Source of the DNA: Bacteroidota bacterium
GTDB taxonomy: Bacteria > Bacteroidota > Bacteroidia > Chitinophagales > Chitinophagaceae
Direction of reading: 5' to 3'
DNA length: 25,831 nt
Assembly (NCBI GenBank): GCA_023422835.1
Contig: JAFAGI010000003.1
Span: forward strand, 1 to 25,831
The first letter of the stretch is position 1. Each line of letters begins with the position of its first letter. A program made the translations under genes and the position numbers. This document shows positions 8,131-15,625 of the stretch, piece after piece. Under the pieces are notes generated by a model. It worked only from the letters and a program-made list of their open reading frames with translations. It was not told the origin of the DNA and did no database searches.

Positions 8131-10107
8131 TTATTTTTCTGTACTTTCTGTCCAGCTATCTGTGCGGAAAGGTGATGCCGGCAGGTTGCTGCTGTTGTAC
8201 AGGTTTACATCAGGATTATTTGCCCAACCATACCTTACGGCAACCGGATCGATTACATTTTTTGAAGAAACAATTATTTTATTTCCTTCTATTTTGGCAT
8301 CTGCCCAATAGAATCTTTTGTCTTTCCCTGCAATGGCAAAACCTTTGACCGCCTCGCCGCCAGAAGCTTTCAGGCCTTTGTCATGCAAAAAAGACAGAAT
8401 GATTTTATTTCCTTTCACTACATGATTTTTGTATATGGGCCCTGAATAGCCTGTTTGTTTTCCATAAATTTTATTCAGCGCAATCAAGGCTAACCTCCGT
8501 CCTACTTCCTGCTTATTTTTCGGGTGAATATCTTTTTCATCTCCAATATCAATTGTTACTGCCATGCCGGTATTTGGCAGGCTTGTAGTCATGAACTGCG
8601 CTTCTCTGAGTTCCGCCCATTGTGATGCGCCGGGCGCCTCATCACGCTTCATAAAATTAGCCAGCTGCACAAAATAAAATGGAAAATCCCCGGAAGAGAA
8701 TTTACTTCTCCAGTCTTTGATCATCGCCGGAAACAAAGTTTGATATTGAAAGGCTCTTGTCGTATTGCTTTCGCCCTGGTACCAGATAGCGCCTTTGATT
8801 TTATAATTTATGACTGGGTTGATCATGGCATTGTATAAGACGGCAGGCCTGTTGGGCCCGGTTTGCGATTGTGGTTTTGGCGGAAGATCCTTTAAAGAAT
8901 AAGCTATCTTGTACACCCAATCTCCGGCTAAAGAAATTGTTTTAGTACCTGATTTATTCTGTATAGTAAATTCAGTAGCATTTCCATGAATACCGCCATT
9001 ACTTCTTACATCATCTACACGAATGGTGATATAATTATCTCCCTGATGCAGTAAGCGCGCAGGAATTGCATACTCTCTTTGCTGATCCCATTTATTAACA
9101 GCGCCAATTTGCTCGCCGTTGAACCAGGTGATATCATTATCATCTGCATAAAAACGCAACACGGCATCTTCGCCGTTCCAGTCTGCGGGTACAGATATTT
9201 TTTTTCTGAACCATACCACACCATCAAAGCCTCGCAAACCTTTTTCTTCCCAGAAACCCGGCAACTGCATAGCTTTCCAGCCTGTTACATCCAGATCAGG
9301 CTTATGCCAGACGGGGCTTCCGGCTACATATCCCGGATCTTTTTGCAAGGCAAGCGCCTCCCAATTCTGTTCTGCTGTACTCAGTTCCTCTTTACTCATC
9401 GGTGGTGTAAACTTTATTGTTTTTGCAGCTTCGGCGAAATCTTTCATCCTGCTTAAGGTTTCATAACTTGTCCATGCTTCAGCTACCGTGCCACCCCACG
9501 ATGAATGAATTAACCCGATAGGTATTTTTGTTTGGTTATAAATTTCCCTGGCGAAGAAATAAGCAGTAGAAGAAAAATCGGCAACAGTGGCAGGTGAACA
9601 AATATCCCAGCCATTGTTTCTAACCTTTAGATCTGCCTGGGGTTGATTAGCTGTAACATGTATTGCCTGTAAAAACCGTATTTCCGGGAAATGGGCATTC
9701 GCAATTTCCTGCTCATAATTATTGACTTTTCCCCATCCGGCTAAAGGCATTTCCATATTTGACTGGCCGGAGCAAAGCCATACTTCGCCGATCAGTACAT
9801 TTTTTAAAGTAATGGTATTGTCCTCTGAAACACGGATGGTATAAGGCCCTCCGTACTTTGGTGTTTTTACGTGCAACTTCCAGTCGCCTTTCGCATCTGC
9901 TTTGGCAGTGTAGTTCTTATTGTTCCAGGATGTATGTATTTTTATGGTCTTATTTCTTCCGGCTGTGCCCCAAATGGCGGCATCGCTGTTTTGTTGCAGT
10001 ACCATATTATCACTGAAAATAGAAGGAAGTTTTACTTCTGCCAGGCAGATACCTGAAAAAAAGAACAATGCTAAAAGCAGACCGGATGTTTTAAAAAAAC
10101 TATTCAT
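8131..10107 (-). CDS. Sialate O-acetylesterase-like SGNH carbohydrate esterase
   Basis: A 658-residue secreted esterase with a signal peptide ending about residue 23 (ICLA-EVKLP). It has the SASA-family layout: an N-terminal beta domain (IFSDNMVLQQ, about 24-105); SGNH block I GEVWLCSGQSNMEMP with nucleophile S116; and SSWGGTVAEAW (202-212). A galactose-binding-like insert follows at about 265-400 (PGFWEEKG, VVWFRKK, WFNGEQIG). Block III is IWYQGESNT (441-449), and D526/H528 in EKDIHPKNK complete the triad. The family hydrolyses acetyl esters on sugars; the name comes from sialic acid, but in PULs these enzymes usually deacetylate plant or algal polysaccharides. It is the last gene of the operon, 14 bases after the GH127-type gene. 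All catalytic motifs are intact. Confidence 0.92.
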   Translation of the reverse strand: MNSFFKTSGLLLALFFFSGICLAEVKLPSIFSDNMVLQQNSDAAIWGTAGRNKTIKIHTSWNNKNYTAKADAKGDWKLHVKTPKYGGPYTIRVSEDNTITLKNVLIGEVWLCSGQSNMEMPLAGWGKVNNYEQEIANAHFPEIRFLQAIHVTANQPQADLKVRNNGWDICSPATVADFSSTAYFFAREIYNQTKIPIGLIHSSWGGTVAEAWTSYETLSRMKDFAEAAKTIKFTPPMSKEELSTAEQNWEALALQKDPGYVAGSPVWHKPDLDVTGWKAMQLPGFWEEKGLRGFDGVVWFRKKISVPADWNGEDAVLRFYADDNDITWFNGEQIGAVNKWDQQREYAIPARLLHQGDNYITIRVDDVRSNGGIHGNATEFTIQNKSGTKTISLAGDWVYKIAYSLKDLPPKPQSQTGPNRPAVLYNAMINPVINYKIKGAIWYQGESNTTRAFQYQTLFPAMIKDWRSKFSSGDFPFYFVQLANFMKRDEAPGASQWAELREAQFMTTSLPNTGMAVTIDIGDEKDIHPKNKQEVGRRLALIALNKIYGKQTGYSGPIYKNHVVKGNKIILSFLHDKGLKASGGEAVKGFAIAGKDKRFYWADAKIEGNKIIVSSKNVIDPVAVRYGWANNPDVNLYNSSNLPASPFRTDSWTESTEK

Positions 10108-10121
10108 TATTATTAATTTAA

Positions 10122-12104
10122 TTAATTTCTAAGTAAGGGGAATTGGGATATGCGCAGCTGCGTACAGCCGTAAGGGATCAATTCTATCTCTTCTGTATCT
10201 TCTGAGGTTTCCATCTGGTAAATATTGCTGTACGGAATCGGCCCCGTCATTTCATTATACAAACTCCAGGAAGGAATACGTTTGGCCGCGGTTTTAATGG
10301 AGATTGGCGCGTTTGCGGTGTTCCATGGAAAGGCTGCTGGCTGTTTGTGCTTTATCACTTTGAAATTATCTGCTTCATTTTTATTAAACAATGCATAATT
10401 CCAGGGAGAAGGAGTTACAACTTCTTCATATGAATCGCCATACACCAAGGGGTCTTTTGTATTTTTTACCTGTACAATTTTTTCTTGCATTTTTAAAGCA
10501 TAAACCAAAGGGCCTCTTTCAACAGAAACAGAATTTTCGTGCCAGCGGTTTTTATATACATGCATCGGCAATCTTAATTCAACCACATCACCTTTACTCC
10601 ATACACGATCAATCGTTACCACTTTGGCTGCTTTTGCCGGTGTATGTTCCTTTCCATTAATCCTGAAACGCACTTCTCTACACCATTCAGGCACACGAAG
10701 CTGCAAGGGAAATTGTACTTTTTTATAGGCTTCAATATCTTTGATTACAAATCTTATTTCTTCTTCAAAAGGATAATTAGTTTGTTCTGCAATAGTCACA
10801 CGCACGCCATTGGCAACCTTTGCAGTAACTTCAGAAGGAGCGTAAATGAGCGCTGCCAGGCCTCCCTGATCTGTTTGATACCAGAGGTTTTGCGTAAACT
10901 TCGGCCAGCCCTGGTGCATGTTGGCTGTACAACACGGATAGCCGGTAAGCAAACCGTAGCATACATCTGTACCATGATGGTTTATATCAAAATTACGGAT
11001 ATGCCTTGTAGCCATTACCTGGTTCGCCTGCTGAAAATACTGCCTTCTCATAAAATCATCTGAAACCTGCGCCGGCAGAGCGTTAAAGGCTATTTTCTCC
11101 AGCCGGTCAGCAAACTTACTATCCCCGGTAATGGATAATATTTTTTCCATCGAAAACATCATCTCTACCGCAGAGCAGAGTTCGGAACCCTGCGTAGGAT
11201 CACTGCCATGCAAGGCTTCATCGCCACCATATAAACCATGTGCCATGCCATTAAACTTCATTAAATCATTATAACCCTTTTCCAGTGCCTCCAGGTATTT
11301 TTTGTCCGGATGGTGCTGATAATAAATCGCCGGCTCTTTAAAGCCCTGTGCAAGATTTACGCAATGAATGCTGCCTTTGGTTGATAAAAGATCTGTCTGC
11401 AAAAATGCATGTGTATAATCAAATGTCTGCTGATGAATCAGATCACCCAGCTCCAGTAAAAAATTATCCTTGGTAATATCGTACAACCAGTAAACAGCCA
11501 TCAGGTTATCTCCACCGCGGTAATGTGCCCAGGATGTCCAATGCCCGAGCGGTTTTTCCGGCAAGGTCTTTAATTGATATCGAAAATAATCAGTCATTAA
11601 TTTAATAACCCTTTTATCCCGGGTGGCGGAATAATATTGCATCAGCGCCTTGAGCATTACCATCTTGGGCCACCAATCCAGGCTATTGTTGCGCTGGATG
11701 CCGGCCTCCGGCGCATAATCTTTTGACGGGCCAAAGTTGCCGTCTGCACGCTGGCTTTGCAGAGTCCATTCAATCCACGGCTTCGCTTTTGCGATCAGTT
11801 CTTTATCGTTCAGTATGTAAGCAAGCGGCACAAGTCCGTCTATCCAATATGGGCCTCTCTCCCACTGATCTCCGTCGCCGCCTAACCAACCATTGCGCTT
11901 ATTCATAACCAAAGGGTACAATTCATCAAGCCTGCCGGTTGATCCGTGTTTTTGCCTCATCAGCATTTCATGCAGCCAGCCTTGAGGCTTAATGGCGCCG
12001 AGTGGCAATTCTTTATACATACTATTGGATTTGAAAGAATGCTGAGCCATCGTATTCATGATAATGAGCATTAAAAAGCTGCCTAAAAAAAATAATTTGT
12101 ACAT
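10122..12104 (-). CDS. GH127-clan (DUF1680) beta-L-arabinofuranosidase-like enzyme
   Basis: A 660-residue secreted protein with signal peptide MYKLFFLGSFLMLIIMNTMA-Q. An (alpha/alpha)6 barrel occupies about 30-420, followed by beta-sandwich domains (LRVPEWCREVRFRINGKE, VSVERGPLVYAL). In GH127 a zinc-bound cysteine is the nucleophile. Matching residues here are E308 and C310 in GSELCSAVEMM, and C391/C392 in GYPCCTANMHQGWPK; E296 in YGGDEALHG is the acid/base candidate. Close relatives fall in GH127, GH146 and neighbouring families, so the exact number is uncertain, but release of L-arabinofuranose is the best guess. It sits between the decayed glycosidase remnant and the acetylesterase with short gaps, so it is operon-expressed. 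No lesions are visible. Confidence 0.87.
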   Translation of the reverse strand: MYKLFFLGSFLMLIIMNTMAQHSFKSNSMYKELPLGAIKPQGWLHEMLMRQKHGSTGRLDELYPLVMNKRNGWLGGDGDQWERGPYWIDGLVPLAYILNDKELIAKAKPWIEWTLQSQRADGNFGPSKDYAPEAGIQRNNSLDWWPKMVMLKALMQYYSATRDKRVIKLMTDYFRYQLKTLPEKPLGHWTSWAHYRGGDNLMAVYWLYDITKDNFLLELGDLIHQQTFDYTHAFLQTDLLSTKGSIHCVNLAQGFKEPAIYYQHHPDKKYLEALEKGYNDLMKFNGMAHGLYGGDEALHGSDPTQGSELCSAVEMMFSMEKILSITGDSKFADRLEKIAFNALPAQVSDDFMRRQYFQQANQVMATRHIRNFDINHHGTDVCYGLLTGYPCCTANMHQGWPKFTQNLWYQTDQGGLAALIYAPSEVTAKVANGVRVTIAEQTNYPFEEEIRFVIKDIEAYKKVQFPLQLRVPEWCREVRFRINGKEHTPAKAAKVVTIDRVWSKGDVVELRLPMHVYKNRWHENSVSVERGPLVYALKMQEKIVQVKNTKDPLVYGDSYEEVVTPSPWNYALFNKNEADNFKVIKHKQPAAFPWNTANAPISIKTAAKRIPSWSLYNEMTGPIPYSNIYQMETSEDTEEIELIPYGCTQLRISQFPLLRN

Positions 12105-12120
12105 ACACTGAGTTTATTAT

Positions 12121-12535
12121 TTACAAGCGTACAGAAACCGAAGCGCCATCTTTGATCACATAAGTTTTCTTTTAGGTTGAAGTTATTACATTTATTTCTA
12201 ACTGCTGTCCGGTTTTTCTCTGCACTTCCAGATCAATTGCCTTCCCGAAAACATGCATATTTTTCAAGGACATGGAATCCCATCCGCCGGGCAGGCGCGG
12301 CGTACAGATGAAACTGTTTAAGCCTGTCGGCTTTACACCAAACATTCCTTCTGTAAATATCCTGGCGTACAAACCGCTTTCGGCAGATAAATGCCGCTGA
12401 TCGCCTTCGGAATAAGCCTCGCTGATCAATGTGCCAGATGATACTGTTACCAGATTGTATCTCCCAGCGGGAAGTTTGCGCATGCAATACATGCACATTC
12501 AGCAAAAAGCAGATGAATAAAAGCTTTTGAATCAT
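12121..12535 (-). pseudogene. Remnant of a large secreted glycosidase: signal peptide fused to C-terminal tail
   Basis: Reading leftwards from ATG 12535 there is a good signal peptide (MIQKLLFICFLLNVHVLHAQ) and a mature start SRWEIQSGNSIIWHID. Near 12400-12440 the sense reading moves to another frame: DQRHLSAESGLYARIFTEG, MFGVKPTGLNSFICTPRLPG, and on to QLEINVITST. That is the C-terminal region of large secreted Bacteroidota glycosidases with a six-hairpin barrel (possibly the DUF4450 group; tentative). After the stop at 12174-12172 the same frame continues KKTYVIKDGASVSVRL to a second stop at 12123-12121, as if the tail had been cut by a nonsense mutation. So the gene has a large internal deletion, a frame change at the junction and a premature stop. 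It lies in operon position, 19 bases after the GH43 gene. Confidence 0.8.
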
Positions 12536-12554
12536 CGAACAAAAGTTGTGACAA

Positions 12555-14066
12555 CTAATAATCTCCTGTTGAAATCAAAGTAAAGTTATCAAAAACTCCT
12601 TTCAACTGCTGATCGCCTTTTACAATAAGTCCCGCACGCAGCGCCCTGTCCCATGGCGGCAGCTGTTTCCCTGAAATAATATTTCCAATATTCCTGAAAT
12701 TATTGCCGTGCTTTACAGCAAACTGCAACTCCGTACTATTTGTAACCGTAACTTGTAAACCGATCTTTCTTTTGTTGCCGACCTGCACTTCTGCTATTAC
12801 AGTTTCTTTGCCTTTCGCCATATGAATCAATGATAATTTGTTTACCTTAACCGTTGCCGCTACATAATTATCATCATCGCCGATAATCGTAATTCCCGCA
12901 TCTGTATTGCTTTTACGCGGAAATACATCGACAGACATTTTATAATTTTTCGTGTACGTTTTCTGAGCGAGAATGGCTGCGGGCTTAGTACCACTGCCAA
13001 CTGACAAATTTAATTTATTAGATGCAATTCTAATTTCCGGTTCATGAAATACTGACCAGTTCCAGGATACGCCAGGCTTGCTTTTATTAAAATTGTCAGT
13101 AAAATTTATCTTACTGCGGTAATTATTTTCACTGTAAATAAATCCTTTATCAAATTCGATCCAATTATCCGAAGTAAAGCGAAACTCTTTTAACAGGCCC
13201 TGCCTGCCGGTGTACACGCCTCCCGTTTTATGATAGCCGTGGTATAGGAAATAATATTTATCGCCTTCTTTAAAAGCGGTGCCATGACCCTGGCATATCC
13301 AATTGCCTTCTTCTGTGAGCAACGGATTTTTATTATACTTCTCCCACGGCCCGTGCAAAGACCTCGAACGCGCAACGCCTGTGGCATAGGTACATCCTGA
13401 GCCGCAACATCCTGCGGCTGCATATATTGCATAGAAATAATTGTTGTGCCTTAGAATGCTGACTCCTTCCACCAGGTTGCGCTCCCACTTATCTGTGTCC
13501 CTGAACATTTCCTTTCTTTCTCCAAGCAACTGTGTTCTTTCCTCGTTCATCTCCTGTATCCACATAATGGTTGGCTTGCGTTGGCTGTTGCCATCTTCTT
13601 TCCAGATCAAAAATAATTTACCATTTTCATCTCGCATGGGAAAACCGTCTATAGAACCCATCGGCTGCTCTACCAATGGCCCGTGATCTGTATAGGGGCC
13701 TTCAGGGCGGTCGGCACTTGCTACAGCTACGGCAAGCGTTCCACCCTTGCGGCGTGCAGTATAATACACGTATACTTTACCATTTTCATAGCTCAATTCG
13801 GGCGCCCAGAAATAATGTTCAGCCCAGGAAGGCTGTTCCGGGAAAATATTTGTTGTCCATTGCCAATTCTTCAGATCTTTTGATTTCAAAACAGGATATG
13901 CCGGCAACCAGTTGCTGCTGGTGGCAGAAGCATAATAAGTATCACCAACTTTGATCACAGAAGGATCTGCAAAATCGCCGGGAACGTTGGGTATTTGTGC
14001 GTTTACAAGAAAAACGGCAACGCTAAATGCAATAACTAAGTAATTCTTAAATTGTGAAATCTTCAT
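12555..14066 (-). CDS. GH43 arabinofuranosidase/xylosidase-type enzyme with C-terminal beta-sandwich
   Basis: A 503-residue secreted protein with a signal peptide ending VFLVNA-Q (about residue 23). The five-bladed GH43 propeller spans about 25-315 with the usual carboxylates: base D34 in DFADPSVIK, pKa modulator D140 in GSIDGFP, and acid E200 in NLVEGVS. FWAPELSYENGKVYVYYTA (86 onwards) and HGTAFKEGDKYYFLYH are typical GH43 blocks. A cysteine cluster GCCGSGC near 220 is probably a disulfide or metal feature. Residues about 325-500 form a concanavalin/DUF1349-like domain found in beta-xylosidase-type GH43 proteins. The family removes arabinofuranose or xylose; the subfamily cannot be set by eye. 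It lies 11 bases after the sulfatase stop. Confidence 0.9.
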   Translation of the reverse strand: MKISQFKNYLVIAFSVAVFLVNAQIPNVPGDFADPSVIKVGDTYYASATSSNWLPAYPVLKSKDLKNWQWTTNIFPEQPSWAEHYFWAPELSYENGKVYVYYTARRKGGTLAVAVASADRPEGPYTDHGPLVEQPMGSIDGFPMRDENGKLFLIWKEDGNSQRKPTIMWIQEMNEERTQLLGERKEMFRDTDKWERNLVEGVSILRHNNYFYAIYAAAGCCGSGCTYATGVARSRSLHGPWEKYNKNPLLTEEGNWICQGHGTAFKEGDKYYFLYHGYHKTGGVYTGRQGLLKEFRFTSDNWIEFDKGFIYSENNYRSKINFTDNFNKSKPGVSWNWSVFHEPEIRIASNKLNLSVGSGTKPAAILAQKTYTKNYKMSVDVFPRKSNTDAGITIIGDDDNYVAATVKVNKLSLIHMAKGKETVIAEVQVGNKRKIGLQVTVTNSTELQFAVKHGNNFRNIGNIISGKQLPPWDRALRAGLIVKGDQQLKGVFDNFTLISTGDY

Positions 14067-14077
14067 CTTTATATCCT

Positions 14078-15568
14078 TTATTGTTTATATAAACCTGTGT
14101 TTCCTGCTTCCAGAAAAGCCAGAAGCCGACCGACCAATTCAGGGTTTTCTTTTGCTATATTTTTTGTTTCATAGGGATCATTGGCATAATCGTATAGTTC
14201 TATTACCGGCTGCTGTTTCCTGAAATATTTTGTGATACGGTAACGATTAGTGCGCAGTGTGATCCCATTGTTGAAATAGCCATATGCCCTTCCTTCTGTA
14301 TTACTCTGTGGTTCTTTAAGCAATGGTAAAAATGATTTACCATCAAGCGGGTATGGCTGTTTGATGCCTGCGAACTCCAGTAAAGTAGGATAAATATCTA
14401 CAGACTGAACTATGGCTGACGTAGCCATTCCCCTTTTTTTCATACCGGGAGCACGTACGATCAATGCACTCTTTAAAGCGTATTCAGATAAGGTATGTTT
14501 GCCCCAAACACGCTGATCGCCTAAATGCCAGCCATGATCGCCCCACAAAACAACCACCGTATTGCTATGCAACCCATTTTGCTTAAGTGCATCCAAAACT
14601 TTCCCAATCTGCGCATCTACATAACTTACAGAAGCATAGTATGCATGTCGCAGCTTTCTTGCATATTGAGCTGATACAGGCTTTTCCAGAGAGGGCCTTT
14701 CTTCCTCTTTTTTGTACTGGTTAAATTCATCACTGTTATGCCAACCTGTATTGTTCACGAAAGCGGGAAGATCTGCTGCAGGCGAAACCGGCAATTCGTC
14801 TTCCTTATAGAGGTCCCAATATTTTTGAGGAGCATTCCACGGCAAATGCGGTTTAAAAAAACCGACTGCAAGAAAAAAGGGCGACGGGCTGCTTTTGAGG
14901 GCTTCGATTTGTTTCACTGCAACATCTGCCGTGAGCCCGTCAACATAACCCTTATCATCAACCGAAGCAGACTCGTATGGCTTTACCTCACCATTCCTGC
15001 CTTGCCTGTTGCTGCCATTGGCATAACCAAAAAATGCATTCCATCCTGTTTTCCATTTACCGGCATCAAACAAAAAAGAATCCCAACTATTTGGCAGTTC
15101 CATTTTATCTGAGACAGGCTGATCGTAACCATATACCTTACCATCGGCAGCATGACTGATTTTGCCGATACCAATTGTAGTGTATCCGTTACGGCGAAAG
15201 GCTTCAACCATCGACTCGGGCAATGCCTGTCTTTGTCTCCCTGCTGTAAGCCGCTCAAACACTGCATTTGACAACTGCGCTTTGGTTTGCGGATATTTTC
15301 CCGTGAGCAATGTAAACCTTGAGGGACCGCAAGTAGGTACATTTGCATAATGATTGAGGAACAACCTGCCCTGTGATGCAAGCGCGTCCATGTGAGGCGT
15401 AACCATGTGGCGGTTTCCGTAAGCATTTATTTCGGGACGAAGATCATCAACAGCAATAAAAAGAATGTTTGGTTGTCCGGATGCAGAAAGGCTGCTGCCG
15501 GCACGTGGATTGCAGGATAACAACAGCACTGTCATTAACCAGGGAAAATAAATAGCTTTTTTTATCAT
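14078..15568 (-). CDS. Iduronate-2-sulfatase-like sulfatase lipoprotein (S1 family)
   Basis: A 496-residue protein with lipobox LLLSC (C19), so probably membrane-anchored on the periplasmic side or surface. It is a formylglycine sulfatase: N-terminal metal ligands in ILFIAVDDLRPE (D41, D42) and the maturation motif C-G-P-S-R (C80-R84) in NVPTCGPSRFTLLTGKYP. C80 must be converted to formylglycine by a maturase that is not in this window. Metal/active-site blocks FFKPHLPW and LWGDHGWHLGDQRVWGKHT are intact. The VDDLRPE and CGPSR spellings are those of iduronate-2-sulfatase-like S1 members, which act on sulfated uronic acids or sugars. It lies directly after two alpha-glucuronidases, which suggests a sulfated, uronate-bearing glycan (inference). 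The upstream gap is 57 bases. Confidence 0.93.
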   Translation of the reverse strand: MIKKAIYFPWLMTVLLLSCNPRAGSSLSASGQPNILFIAVDDLRPEINAYGNRHMVTPHMDALASQGRLFLNHYANVPTCGPSRFTLLTGKYPQTKAQLSNAVFERLTAGRQRQALPESMVEAFRRNGYTTIGIGKISHAADGKVYGYDQPVSDKMELPNSWDSFLFDAGKWKTGWNAFFGYANGSNRQGRNGEVKPYESASVDDKGYVDGLTADVAVKQIEALKSSPSPFFLAVGFFKPHLPWNAPQKYWDLYKEDELPVSPAADLPAFVNNTGWHNSDEFNQYKKEEERPSLEKPVSAQYARKLRHAYYASVSYVDAQIGKVLDALKQNGLHSNTVVVLWGDHGWHLGDQRVWGKHTLSEYALKSALIVRAPGMKKRGMATSAIVQSVDIYPTLLEFAGIKQPYPLDGKSFLPLLKEPQSNTEGRAYGYFNNGITLRTNRYRITKYFRKQQPVIELYDYANDPYETKNIAKENPELVGRLLAFLEAGNTGLYKQ

Positions 15569-15625
15569 TGAGACGTTGATATTAATCTATATACCTTGAA
15601 GGCTTACAGATTTTAATACGCTTTC

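Noticed and set aside
9079..9456. 125-codon ORF antisense to the acetylesterase gene
   Set aside because: Opposite an intact gene with all catalytic motifs; its composition looks like a frame shadow.
12172..12535. Two overlapping small genes (about 100 and 108 codons) at 12233-12535 and 12172-12498
   Set aside because: One has only a sensible N-terminus and the other only a sensible C-terminus of a single secreted enzyme. The other parts are out-of-frame noise, so they are one broken gene.
14738..15112. 124-codon ORF antisense to the sulfatase
   Set aside because: The sense strand encodes conserved sulfatase blocks throughout; no domain is recognisable in the antisense frame.
15569..15625. 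Possible internal promoter or terminator in the 57-base GH115-B/sulfatase gap
   Set aside because: The largest gap inside the operon after SusD, but no hairpin, T-run or promoter match is visible.
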